Program-made: the position numbers and the translations under genes
Notes under the pieces: model-generated
The model's database searches: none
Seen by the model: only the letters and a program-made list of their open reading frames with translations
Told to the model about the DNA's origin: nothing
From: Mucilaginibacter sp.
Lineage (GTDB): Bacteria; Bacteroidota; Bacteroidia; Sphingobacteriales; Sphingobacteriaceae
Assembly (NCBI GenBank): GCA_025352225.1
Contig: JANXTT010000120.1
Span: forward strand, 1 to 64,000
Length of the DNA stretch: 64,000 nucleotides
Reading direction: 5' to 3'
In this document: positions 38,841-48,378 of the stretch, in pieces
Layout of the letters: every line of letters begins with the position of its first letter
How positions within the stretch are numbered: position 1 is the first letter of the stretch

Positions 38841-40241
38841 TTACCAGTTAAAATATTGCTGCGCGTTATTATAACTAATATCCTGAATTATTTTCCCCAA
38901 CCATTCTATATCGTTAGGCAACTCGCCGTTCTCCACATCGTCGCCAAAAAGGTTACATACAAGCCTTCTAAAATATTCGTGCCGGGGGAACGACAGAAAG
39001 CTGCGTGAGTCTGTTAGCATCCCAACTAAACGGCTCAATAGCCCCATGTTTGATAGGGCGTTCAACTGCTTGGTCATGCCGTCTTTCTGATCCAAAAACC
39101 ACCAGGCCGAACCAAACTGCACTTTACCTGCAACAGAGCCGTCGTTAAAGTTACCTATCATGGTGGCCATTAATTCGTTATCAGCCGGGTTAAGGTTGTA
39201 TAGTATGGTTTTAGCAAGCTTATCTTCTGTATCCAGCTTGTTTAAAAATTTAGACAGTGCCCTGCTCTGACTAAAATCACCGATAGAATCCCAACCGGTA
39301 TCTGGCCCCAGTTGCGAGAGCATGCGGGTATTATTATTACGCAGAGCACCCAGGTGGTATTGCTGAACCCAGCCTTTTTCGTGATCCCAAACGGCAAAAT
39401 AAATTAACATAGCCGATTTAAATTTAAGCACCTCGGCATAGGTGAGCGCGTAGTTTGCCCTTATCTTTTGAAAAATGGCGTTAATCTCCGCGTCGGTATA
39501 GTCCTCAGCATATATTTGCTCCAGGCCATGGTCAGATACCTTACAGCCATTTGCCGCAAAGTAATCATGCCGTTGTTTTAAAGCCGTAAGGTAGTTATCA
39601 AAATTATGGATTGATACATTGGTTACTTGCTCAACTTTGTCAATATAAGCGTTAAGGCCGGCTACATCGTCGGCCGCCATGGCCCTATCCGGACGAAAAG
39701 CCGGGGCAACTTTTACTTCGGCACCATCGTTAACTATTTTTTGGTGATGCTCCAGGTTATCAGTAGGGTCGTCTGTGGTGCAAATAACCTTTACATTCAT
39801 TTTCTTGATCAGCCCCTGTATCGAAAACTCTTTAGTTAGTAGTTTAGCAGTACAAGCATCATAAACATCTTTGGCATTGGCCGATGATAGAATAGCGTCT
39901 ATATCAAAATAACGTTGCAGTTCCAGATGTGTCCAGTGGTAAAGCGGGTTGCGTAAAGTATATGGAACAGTGGCGGCCCATTTTTCAAACTTTTCAAAAT
40001 CGCTTTTTTTACCGGTTATATAATCTTCGTTTACACCATTGGCACGCATGGCCCGCCATTTATAATGGTCGCCATATAACCAAACCTGGGTTAAGTTCTC
40101 AAAGTTAATGTCATTAGCTATCTGGTCTGGCGGCAGATGGCAATGGTAGTCAATTATAGGCATATGCTTTGCATACTCATGGAAAAGCTTTTGCGCTGTT
40201 GGTGTTTGCAGTAAAAAATTTTCGTCCAGGAACTTCTTCAT
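38841..40241 (-). CDS. uxaC: Glucuronate isomerase
   Basis: PIIDYHCHLPPDQIA, CTTDDPTDNLEHH, FGSAWWFLDQKDGM, GMLTDSRSFLSFPRHEYFRR. Confidence 0.96.
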   Translation of the reverse strand: MKKFLDENFLLQTPTAQKLFHEYAKHMPIIDYHCHLPPDQIANDINFENLTQVWLYGDHYKWRAMRANGVNEDYITGKKSDFEKFEKWAATVPYTLRNPLYHWTHLELQRYFDIDAILSSANAKDVYDACTAKLLTKEFSIQGLIKKMNVKVICTTDDPTDNLEHHQKIVNDGAEVKVAPAFRPDRAMAADDVAGLNAYIDKVEQVTNVSIHNFDNYLTALKQRHDYFAANGCKVSDHGLEQIYAEDYTDAEINAIFQKIRANYALTYAEVLKFKSAMLIYFAVWDHEKGWVQQYHLGALRNNNTRMLSQLGPDTGWDSIGDFSQSRALSKFLNKLDTEDKLAKTILYNLNPADNELMATMIGNFNDGSVAGKVQFGSAWWFLDQKDGMTKQLNALSNMGLLSRLVGMLTDSRSFLSFPRHEYFRRLVCNLFGDDVENGELPNDIEWLGKIIQDISYNNAQQYFNW

Positions 40242-40298
40242 TATTATTTTTGTTTACACCTATATCTTATAATTATACTGAGTTTGGTCAGGATTACC

Positions 40299-41951
40299 TT
40301 ACAACGAAATCCCCCGTTTCCACGGGATAAAATCATCTTGGCCATGGCGCACGGCACATACTTCAACCTCGCCGCTGGCTACTTTAATTACATAATCCAA
40401 TATACGTTCGCCGGCTTGCTCAATAGTTTCGTCGCCATCAATAATTGATCCCGTATCAAGATCAATAATATCACTCATCTTTTTATAGAGGTTGGTATTG
40501 GTTGATATTTTAATTACAGGGGTTATTGGGTTTCCGGTTGGTGTACCTAAGCCGGTGGTAAATAATACCACATTCGCGCCTGATGCCACTTCGGCAGTGG
40601 TTGATTCCACATCGTTACCCGGCGTGCATAATAAATTCAACCCAGGTTTTGTTACCTTTTCGGGATAATCCAATACATCAACCACGGGCGATGTTCCACC
40701 TTTTTTTGCCGCTCCCGCGGATTTGATGGCATCGGTTATCAAACCATCTTTAATATTACCCGGCGAAGGGTTCATATCAAAGCCCGAACCTACTTCTTCG
40801 GCCCGCTGGGCGTATAAATTAACTAAATGGCTAAACCTGTCCGCTTTTTGTTTATCCACACAACGGTCAATCAGGTTTTGCTCCACTCCACAAAGTTCCG
40901 GAAACTCAGCCAGTATAACAGACCCTCCCAGGCTAACCAACAGATCTGATGTGTAGCCAATAGCCGGGTTGGCAGATATACCCGAGAAACCATCAGATCC
41001 ACCGCACTCTAAACCAATTGTAATTTTGCTTAACGGAGCTGGCTGGCGTACATTATTGTTAGCCTCCATCAATCCGGCCATAGTTTGGCGGATGGCCAGT
41101 TCTAAAAGATCAGACTCTTTACCTATTTTTTGCTGATCAAGCACATACAGTGGCTTGTTAAAGTTAGGCACCCGTTTTTTGATCTCTTCTTCTAAAATGG
41201 AAACCTGTGCATTCTGGCATCCCAAACTCATTATAGTAGCACCAGCTACGTTTGGGTGGGTAATATAGCCCGCCAATAAACCGCAAAGCGCCGTAGCATC
41301 CTGGCGGGTACCACCGCAGCCGCCGTTATGCGCCAAAAACTTAATACCATCCACATTAGGGAAAAGCCTGTCGCCCTTGCTCACTGCCTCCCCATCTTTA
41401 ACCTCGGTATATAAAATCTGGTCAACGCTGCCGCCTTGTTTTACCATGTTTATCAGCTGCTGCGCTTTGGACTCGTAAGTGTTTTTACGGCCGTAACCCA
41501 ATTGTTTCACTAAAGCATCCTGCATTACCTCAATGTTGCGGTTCTCGCAAAATACCATAGGCACAACCAGCCAGTAATTGCCAGTACCCACGCTGCCATC
41601 CTCGCGGTGGTAGCCCATAAAAGTTTTGCCTGCCCATTTAGATGTATCGGGCTTTTGCCAATCGTCATGGTGCTGCGCGGCTAAAAATCCGCTGGCGGCG
41701 TGCTTAACATTAGCTGTGCTTAATAGTCCTCCGGCTTGTATTTCGCTTTGCGCTTTACCTACCAGTACACCGTACATAATAATCTCCTGATCTTGCTTTA
41801 GCAGATCTTCGGCAAATTTATGCTTGGCGGCTATAACCTCTTTCACTAAGTAGCTTCTGCCTGCGTAAGCTACGGTTTCGCCGGGTTGAAGATCAGTTAG
41901 CGCTACAACTACATTGTCGGCAGGGTGCACCTTTAATATTCTTTGTTTCAT
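40299..41951 (-). CDS. uxaA: Altronate dehydratase
   Basis: MGYHREDGSVGTGNYWLVVPMVFC, HNGGCGGTRQDA, GLECGGSDGFSGISANPAIG. Confidence 0.95.
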   Translation of the reverse strand: MKQRILKVHPADNVVVALTDLQPGETVAYAGRSYLVKEVIAAKHKFAEDLLKQDQEIIMYGVLVGKAQSEIQAGGLLSTANVKHAASGFLAAQHHDDWQKPDTSKWAGKTFMGYHREDGSVGTGNYWLVVPMVFCENRNIEVMQDALVKQLGYGRKNTYESKAQQLINMVKQGGSVDQILYTEVKDGEAVSKGDRLFPNVDGIKFLAHNGGCGGTRQDATALCGLLAGYITHPNVAGATIMSLGCQNAQVSILEEEIKKRVPNFNKPLYVLDQQKIGKESDLLELAIRQTMAGLMEANNNVRQPAPLSKITIGLECGGSDGFSGISANPAIGYTSDLLVSLGGSVILAEFPELCGVEQNLIDRCVDKQKADRFSHLVNLYAQRAEEVGSGFDMNPSPGNIKDGLITDAIKSAGAAKKGGTSPVVDVLDYPEKVTKPGLNLLCTPGNDVESTTAEVASGANVVLFTTGLGTPTGNPITPVIKISTNTNLYKKMSDIIDLDTGSIIDGDETIEQAGERILDYVIKVASGEVEVCAVRHGQDDFIPWKRGISL

Positions 41952-41956
41952 TATAC

Positions 41957-43462
41957 TTATACCAGTTGTTTATTAATTATGCTTAATGTGCCATGTTCCA
42001 TTATGGCTTTTAATTGATGATATACGGTTTCGCTGAAGCCAGGTAAAATGGACAGGTTAGGGCCATCCCATAGGTTTTCGTTTGATAATACGTTTTCAAC
42101 AAATGTTAACAGGTTCTCTTCCTTCCATGCTTCGCAAAAATATGCTGCATTTTCGTCTGTAACTTTATATTCGACACCATTATTATTACCTATATACTCA
42201 CCGGTACCATTTTTATAAACTTTCATAAACCGTAAAAACGCGGCAAAACCTAATGCTATACGTTGTGGGGGTTCGGTATTTACTCTATAATATTGTAATA
42301 AGGCCGGGATGACACGCAATTTCATTTTAGCGGAATATTGCGCCGAAATACTTATCCACAAATGTTCGATATGCGGGTTGCGGAACCGGTCTAAAACTTT
42401 ACCTGCAAAATTATGTGCTACATCTAATGATACATGATAGGGAATAGAAGGAGCGATCTCTTCGTAAGCCAGTTGGTTAATAAAGTTAGCAAACGCGGCA
42501 TCATCCATAGCGTTTTTAACCGTTTTAAACCCTGATAAAAAAGCAACAGCACAACTTAGCGTATGCGAGCCATTTAACAAACGCAATTTTAGCTCGCGGT
42601 ATATCTCAATATCCGGCGCTATAACTACACCCTTATCCGCCTGGCTAAAGGTTAAAACTTCTTTAACCTTATCACCGCCCTCAATGGCCCATAAACTATA
42701 AACCTCCGACGCAATACGCAGATCATCGCGATATCCACTCTGATCCTCTAAACGGGCAACAGTTTCCGCATCCGGCTTACCGGGAACTATCCTGTCAACC
42801 AACGAATTGCAGAAGTGGTTATGCGTTTCCAACCAATGAATAAACTTAGTTTCTAACTTGTTTTGATGCGCAAGCTCAATAACTATGTTTTTCAGCTTTT
42901 TGCCGTTATCAACAATAAGCTCGGTTGGCACTATTACCAAGCCACTACTCTCGTTATCGCCCAGCGCGTTGTAACGGGCATATAGCACTGATAACAACTT
43001 ACCGGGGAATGATATAGGCGGGGCGTTATGTATATTATCTTCTATGAGTTGAATGCCTACTTCGGTAGTGTTGGATATAACAACTTTTAAGTTTGGGTTA
43101 CGAGCAAAGTCCAATATCAATTGCCAGTCGTTGCCAGCACTTAACACACGGCTGATAGCCGAGCAAATAATATCTTCTTCTACCTTTTCTCCGTTCTCTA
43201 TTCCTTTTATGGAAAGCGTGTAAAGGCCGTTCTGCTGGTCAAAATCATTAGCCGAACCCGTATCTGTTGATTTAACCACTACAATACGGCCGTTAAATAT
43301 TCCACTGCGGTTAGCCTTATCAATAAAATAATCGGGCAGGCCACGTAATAAAACACCTGTTCCAAATTGCAATACCTTTTCGGGCAACTCAAACAACTGA
43401 TCGTTCGGGGTAACCAGTCCCGGTACATTAATATTAGTTAAGGCAGCACGTGAAAGTATCAT
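41957..43462 (-). CDS. uxaB: Tagaturonate reductase (altronate oxidoreductase)
   Basis: LQFGTGVLLRGLPDYFIDKAN, KLRLLNGSHTLSC, mannitol-dehydrogenase-like C-terminal region; adjacent to uxaA. Confidence 0.93.
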   Translation of the reverse strand: MILSRAALTNINVPGLVTPNDQLFELPEKVLQFGTGVLLRGLPDYFIDKANRSGIFNGRIVVVKSTDTGSANDFDQQNGLYTLSIKGIENGEKVEEDIICSAISRVLSAGNDWQLILDFARNPNLKVVISNTTEVGIQLIEDNIHNAPPISFPGKLLSVLYARYNALGDNESSGLVIVPTELIVDNGKKLKNIVIELAHQNKLETKFIHWLETHNHFCNSLVDRIVPGKPDAETVARLEDQSGYRDDLRIASEVYSLWAIEGGDKVKEVLTFSQADKGVVIAPDIEIYRELKLRLLNGSHTLSCAVAFLSGFKTVKNAMDDAAFANFINQLAYEEIAPSIPYHVSLDVAHNFAGKVLDRFRNPHIEHLWISISAQYSAKMKLRVIPALLQYYRVNTEPPQRIALGFAAFLRFMKVYKNGTGEYIGNNNGVEYKVTDENAAYFCEAWKEENLLTFVENVLSNENLWDGPNLSILPGFSETVYHQLKAIMEHGTLSIINKQLV

Positions 43463-43474
43463 AGCATATGTATT

Positions 43475-43570
43475 TTAATGTAATTGTATTTTATTCCTTT
43501 TCAGGATCTTTAAACCAAACACCCTCAGCACCATTGCGGTGGCAATCATTGTAATATACACAGACACCAT
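43475..43570 (-). CDS. 31-aa hydrophobic micro-ORF at the head of the uxaB operon
   Basis: Minus translation MVSVYITMIATAMVLRVFGLKILKRNKIQLH; 12 bp upstream of uxaB and downstream of a TACCTTTG box. Confidence 0.5.
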   Translation of the reverse strand: MVSVYITMIATAMVLRVFGLKILKRNKIQLH

Positions 43571-43597
43571 TTTATAATAGTGATGATGCCGCTTTAT

Positions 43598-43619
43598 AAA
43601 TTGGCGCGCTGCCCAATTT
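43598..43619. promoter_or_regulatory. Candidate operator palindrome at the uxaB operon promoter
   Basis: aaattgg-cgcgctgc-ccaattt, just downstream (minus strand) of the -7-like box. Confidence 0.4.
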
Positions 43620-43621
43620 TG

Positions 43622-43629
43622 CAAAGGTA
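43622..43629 (-). promoter_or_regulatory. Candidate -7 box TACCTTTG
   Basis: Plus-strand caaaggta; matches TAnnTTTG. Confidence 0.45.
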
Positions 43630-43673
43630 CAAACACATAAAAAACAAATCATGTTTTAATGCACTACTCTACC

Positions 43674-45575
43674 TTATTTTTTATGTATTTGTTTCAACGC
43701 CCATACCACCAGGTCATTTGCTGCTTTATAATTATCATAATCTGCCGGGAGTTTTCTGCCATCGGTATACTCGTTGTAAAACCAGGGGTCGCCAACGGCA
43801 AATACAGCGCCCTTACCGTATTTGGCTGTGGCAATTATCACGTCTTTGCTATCAATAAGGCTGGCTATTGCCGGAGGTTTTACTGTAAATGTGGAGATCT
43901 CTTTAATGTAGATCTTTTTGGCTGTACTAAAAACGGCATTGTTGGCAAGGATGGTTAAAGCCCCAGTTTCAAAATGAGGTGTTACCACATGGTTCCGGCT
44001 ATCCTCGTTATCCTGAATGCCAAACTTTGCCAGTAGTTTGTTTAAATGCTTAAACTCGGCGTTCCCGGTGTCGTTGTTTAATACAATAAGTACGCCACCG
44101 GCCTTAACCCAATCACTTATGGCTTTGATGTGCGGTGCTTCAATATATTTGGTGTTAGGGTTTTCTTTGGGGATATCAGGATCAACAATAATGTAGATAT
44201 CGCCTTTTTTTAAATTTATCGCAGTGGGCGCATCATACAAAGTGGTAGTTTTTACCCCATAATTATGAAATGCGTTGGCGAAGAAAGAGAAACCATTATT
44301 ATCCTGCTCGTCCCATTTATAATGGAAAGAGATAGTTTTTCCGGTAATATCTTTTTTATGTTCATCGTTATAGTACGAGTCCAGTATCACGGTTTTGCCG
44401 TTGCCAATGCCGCGGTTAGCATTACGCTCCATCTCAACACTGGCCTGCAAAAAAGCACCAATACCTTTTGGATCATTAGTTACTACTTTTTCGCTTAAAT
44501 AATATTGATAACTGCCATCCCGGTAAGGGGTACCACCTAAGCCCGATACACTAACCGTCCCCTTTAAATTAACCTGCCCGCTTGCATCCGTCTCAATAAA
44601 CTGGTGGAGTATACCCTTATAACCCTTATTGGCCGTTTGCAAAAAACTTTCGGGTAAGTAACCGTTGCGTACCCCTTTGGCCAAAGCATACACAAACATG
44701 GACGATGCCGAAGATTCAAGGTAATTCCCTTTCTCTGCGCCCTTATCTAATATATCAAACCATACGCCCGATTTTGGATCCTGATATTGCCTGATAGCTA
44801 TGGCCAACCGGTTTAAAATGGCTATTAGTTCTGCCCTTTGCGGGTGATTTTTAGGGAAATTATCCAAAACATCCACCAGGGCTAAAGCGTACCATCCATC
44901 AGCACGTGCCCAAAAGTGAGGCGAGCGCCCTGTTTTAGGATCGGCCCAATGCTCTTTTTTGCTTTCATCCCAGGCATGGTATAATAAACCTGTTTTAGCA
45001 TCGCGCGTGTGGCGTTCAATTAAAATGAACTGTTTAGCTATATCGTTAAAATCGGCATCGGTATGGAATGTGGCAGCATACGCTGTATAAAAGGGTTCGC
45101 CCATATACAAACCATCGAGCCACATTTGGTTAGGGTAGCGCTTTTTATGCCAAAAGCCACCTTCGGGGGTGCGTGGTTGGTTCTTCAACTGGTTGTACAG
45201 TAAACCTGCTGCCTTATAATATTTTTCAATACCCGTTATATTATAAAGCGATAGCACATTGCGGCCACATAATACATTATCAATATTGTAATCATCCGGG
45301 GTATAAGTACGGATGGTGCCATCTTTACCCACAAAATTATCCATGCTTTTTTGCAGGTAGGTAAAATATTGCCTATCGGCGGTTTGTTGCCATACGCCCT
45401 CAATGCCTGTTAATAGCACCCCCTGGTCATACGTCCATTTGGTAGCGGCGGTATCGGGCCAAAGCCTCATTACGGTAGCTGCAATTTTTTGCGACATAGG
45501 TTTGTTTTGAGCCAAAGCATTAAACCCTGCCATTACTTGCAAGAAAACAATACCGTAAATGATCGCTTTTTTCAT
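43674..45575 (-). CDS. GH88/GH105 unsaturated rhamnogalacturonyl hydrolase fused to a C-terminal glutamine-amidotransferase-like (DUF4350-type) domain
   Basis: GH105 motifs (NQMWLDGLYMGEPFYTAYA, FWARADGWYALALVDVLDNFP); C-terminal half YIIVDPDIPKENPN...ISDWVKAGGVLIVLNND resembles GATase1-like folds. Confidence 0.88.
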   Translation of the reverse strand: MKKAIIYGIVFLQVMAGFNALAQNKPMSQKIAATVMRLWPDTAATKWTYDQGVLLTGIEGVWQQTADRQYFTYLQKSMDNFVGKDGTIRTYTPDDYNIDNVLCGRNVLSLYNITGIEKYYKAAGLLYNQLKNQPRTPEGGFWHKKRYPNQMWLDGLYMGEPFYTAYAATFHTDADFNDIAKQFILIERHTRDAKTGLLYHAWDESKKEHWADPKTGRSPHFWARADGWYALALVDVLDNFPKNHPQRAELIAILNRLAIAIRQYQDPKSGVWFDILDKGAEKGNYLESSASSMFVYALAKGVRNGYLPESFLQTANKGYKGILHQFIETDASGQVNLKGTVSVSGLGGTPYRDGSYQYYLSEKVVTNDPKGIGAFLQASVEMERNANRGIGNGKTVILDSYYNDEHKKDITGKTISFHYKWDEQDNNGFSFFANAFHNYGVKTTTLYDAPTAINLKKGDIYIIVDPDIPKENPNTKYIEAPHIKAISDWVKAGGVLIVLNNDTGNAEFKHLNKLLAKFGIQDNEDSRNHVVTPHFETGALTILANNAVFSTAKKIYIKEISTFTVKPPAIASLIDSKDVIIATAKYGKGAVFAVGDPWFYNEYTDGRKLPADYDNYKAANDLVVWALKQIHKK

Positions 45576-45584
45576 TATGCTTAA

Positions 45585-46415
45585 TTACCTCAACTCGTCA
45601 ATAGCAACTGGGTCCATATCGGTGTATACTTGGTTCTCGCCGGCCATTCCCCAAATAAACGAGTAATTTGCCGTACCGCAGCCCGAGTGTATAGACCATG
45701 GCGGCGAAATAACAGCTTCGTGGTTCTGCATTACCAAATGGCGCGTTTCCTGCGGCTGCCCCATCAGGTGCATAACTACCTGCCCGGGTTGTACATCAAA
45801 ATAAAAGTACATTTCCATACGGCGGTCGTGTGTGTGCGATGGCATGGTGTTCCAAACACTGCCTGTGCTTAAAACGGTTAAACCCATTACCAACTGGCAG
45901 CTTCTAATACCTTCCAGGTGAATGTATTTATAAATGGTGCGCGCGTTTGATGTTTCGGCCGAGCCAATACTCACAGGCGTAGCTTCTTCCTTTTTTAGCA
46001 AACGCACAGGGTATTGCTGATGTGCCGGAGATGAGAGGAGGTAATACTTTGCAGGATTATTAGCTTCCAAGCTTTTAAACACTATAGATTGCGAACCTTT
46101 ACCAGCATACAGGCAATCCAGTTTATTAACAGCAAAGATGGTGCCATCTACAGTAATTTCGCCAGGGCCACCAACGTTAATGATCCCCAATTCGCGACGC
46201 TCTAAAAAATATTCGGCTCTTAGCTCCGGATAGTTTGGTAAAGCAATTGCCTGGTTTACGGGTATCGCGCTGCCTACCATCACCCTGTCGTAATGGCTGT
46301 AAACAAAAGTAATTTCGTTTGGCTTCATTAAACTGTCCACTAAAAAATTGCCCCGCATTTCGGCGGTAGTCATTGTACTAACTTCTTTAGGGCTGTTATG
46401 ATATCGTTGTTCCAT
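45585..46415 (-). CDS. kduI: 5-dehydro-4-deoxy-D-glucuronate isomerase
   Basis: LGIINVGGPGEITVDG, WNTMPSHTHDRRMEMYFYFD, VISPPWSIHSGCGTANYSFIWGMAGEN. Confidence 0.96.
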   Translation of the reverse strand: MEQRYHNSPKEVSTMTTAEMRGNFLVDSLMKPNEITFVYSHYDRVMVGSAIPVNQAIALPNYPELRAEYFLERRELGIINVGGPGEITVDGTIFAVNKLDCLYAGKGSQSIVFKSLEANNPAKYYLLSSPAHQQYPVRLLKKEEATPVSIGSAETSNARTIYKYIHLEGIRSCQLVMGLTVLSTGSVWNTMPSHTHDRRMEMYFYFDVQPGQVVMHLMGQPQETRHLVMQNHEAVISPPWSIHSGCGTANYSFIWGMAGENQVYTDMDPVAIDELR

Positions 46416-46440
46416 TTGTACGTATTGTATATTGTAAAAA

Positions 46441-47211
46441 TTATCTGCCTAACCACCCGCCATCAACGGGTAGAATGATGCCATTAACGTAATCTGATGC
46501 TGCTGATGCTAAGAAAACCGTAGCGCCACCCAAATCCTCTGCCTGGCCCCACCGTGCAGAAGGGATCCGGTCTAATATCGATTTACTACGGTCAGGGTCG
46601 GCTCTTAGGGCTTCGGTATTATCAGTAGCAATATAGCCCGGGGCTATCGCATTTACATTTACCCCTTTTGATGCCCACTCATTAGCAAAAGCTTTGGTTA
46701 AACTACCAATAGCCCCTTTACTTGCCGCGTAACCAGGCACATTGATGCCACCCTGAAACGTTAGTAACGAAGCTGTAAAAATCACCTTGCCGTATCCTTG
46801 CGCTATCATTTGCCTCCCTACCTCGCGCGTTAAAATAAAGGGGGCGTCAAGGTTAATATTTAATACGGTATCCCAATAATCATTAGGATGCTCGGCAGCG
46901 GGCTTACGCATAATGGTGCCCGCATTGTTTACTAAAATATCTATCCTGGAGTTTTCGTTTAAAAGACGCTTAGCAAACGTTTCTAACGATGCACGGTCAC
47001 TAAAATCGCATTGATACGCTTTAAATTTCCGGCCCACCGCAATTACTTCTTGCTCAACCTGACTGTTAGTTAAGGCAATAGATGCCGAAACACCAATAAT
47101 ATCAGCCCCGGCACCCGCTAAAGCTAAAGCCATTGCTTTGCCAATACCTCGGTTGCAGCCTGTTACAACGGCAATTTTACCCGATAGATCAAATAGTTTT
47201 TGTATTTGCAT
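46441..47211 (-). CDS. kduD: 2-dehydro-3-deoxy-D-gluconate 5-dehydrogenase-like SDR
   Basis: SDR motifs TGCNRGIGKAMA, NNAG, YAASKGA; FDLSGKIAVVTG start typical of KduD; operonic with kduI. Confidence 0.92.
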   Translation of the reverse strand: MQIQKLFDLSGKIAVVTGCNRGIGKAMALALAGAGADIIGVSASIALTNSQVEQEVIAVGRKFKAYQCDFSDRASLETFAKRLLNENSRIDILVNNAGTIMRKPAAEHPNDYWDTVLNINLDAPFILTREVGRQMIAQGYGKVIFTASLLTFQGGINVPGYAASKGAIGSLTKAFANEWASKGVNVNAIAPGYIATDNTEALRADPDRSKSILDRIPSARWGQAEDLGGATVFLASAASDYVNGIILPVDGGWLGR

Positions 47212-47301
47212 AGGTTATATACTAAAAATGTAATTCCTGAGGGGTCAATAATTTCCCCAAGCAATTCTAAGGAGTTTTTAAGTAGAAAGTTACCAATACG
47301 C

Positions 47302-47327
47302 CAAAAATATTTACGCAATCGTTCCCG
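47302..47327 (-). promoter_or_regulatory. kduD operon promoter: TATTTTTG -7 box overlapped by the shared 23-bp motif
   Basis: Minus strand CGGGAACGATTGCGTAAATATTTTTG; 23 bp identical to 35842-35864. Confidence 0.65.
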
Positions 47328-47340
47328 ATTAAATTAAAAA

Positions 47341-47362
47341 GGGACGCCTGGCCGGGCATCCC
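47341..47362 (-). terminator. Intrinsic terminator of the porin-family gene
   Basis: Minus strand gggatgcc-cggcca-ggcgtccc-tttttaattt. Confidence 0.75.
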
Positions 47363-47384
47363 TTTTTTAATTAAAATTTTTGTT

Positions 47385-47972
47385 TTAAAGAATTTTGTAA
47401 CCTACACTAAAATGCCATAGGTTTTGCCGCTGCCCATAATTTTGATTTATCTGAGTTAGCGCACCCTCATAGCGGGCGTCCAAAGAAATATTACCCAAAT
47501 CTATACCCGCACCGGCCTGGTAGCCTAAAGTACTATGGTTGTAATTTCCAAAATCGTGATACGCGTTTTTAACGTTATCCGAAAAGGTGTCACTTTGATT
47601 AAGAATATAAGAATAAATAGGCCCGGCCATTACACGGAAATTTAAACTACTTCCGCCGAATGATTCGCCAACAAGTACCGGAACATCAAGTGTTGTAAAT
47701 TTTACCTGTCCACTTTCATTAGTAGTATTGTTTTGCGTTTGAAAATTAAATTGCCCCCCTTTACTGCCAACATAAACTTCGGGCTGCACATAAAGCCCTT
47801 TACCAATGCGGGCCCATGCACCAAACTGGTAACCGGTAACCGTTGATGATGATGGATTATCGGTATTGATTTTAGAAACGTTAATGCCGGCTTTTGCGCC
47901 TAATGTAAATTGTGCCCGTGCATTAACACCGGCTATAGTTAATATTGCTAAACTTAACAGGTACTTTTTCAT
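47385..47972 (-). CDS. Outer-membrane beta-barrel (PorT/porin-like) protein
   Basis: Signal peptide; FTLGAKAGINVSKIN, LGYQAGAGIDLGNISLDARYEG, WHFSVGYKIL. Confidence 0.85.
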   Translation of the reverse strand: MKKYLLSLAILTIAGVNARAQFTLGAKAGINVSKINTDNPSSSTVTGYQFGAWARIGKGLYVQPEVYVGSKGGQFNFQTQNNTTNESGQVKFTTLDVPVLVGESFGGSSLNFRVMAGPIYSYILNQSDTFSDNVKNAYHDFGNYNHSTLGYQAGAGIDLGNISLDARYEGALTQINQNYGQRQNLWHFSVGYKIL

Positions 47973-48084
47973 GATTAGAATAGTTTATGTAAGATTAATA
48001 AATGCAAACAAATGCCGAGCCAAAATTAATAAACAGCTATTAGAACTGTTTTTTTTTATTTTTGTTGTAAAACAAATTTAAACA

Positions 48085-48300
48085 ATGGCCGAGATCAACA
48101 TTAGTAACAAGGATTGGGACAGAATAAAAATTAAAATAAAGCGTAAATACAACCATTTAACAGATGAGCAACTCCAATATACCGAAGGCCAGGAAGACGC
48201 TTTAATAACCAAATTAATGGCTTTAGTTAACAGAGACCGTAAATACGTAGTATTTACATTAAAAAAAGCGTTGATCAATATGGATACCAATATTTTATAA
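48085..48300 (+). CDS. Small CsbD-like protein
   Basis: DWDRIKIKIKRKYNHLTDEQLQYTEGQEDALITKLMALVNRDRKYV resembles CsbD/YjbJ architecture; preceded by TATTTTTG box (48057-48064). Confidence 0.55.
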   Translation: MAEINISNKDWDRIKIKIKRKYNHLTDEQLQYTEGQEDALITKLMALVNRDRKYVVFTLKKALINMDTNIL

Positions 48301-48378
48301 ATTATACTACTATAAAAGCAGCAACCTTTTTATTAATTTTATCGTTTAATAATTATAATTTAATAGAAAGGTGTAGTT

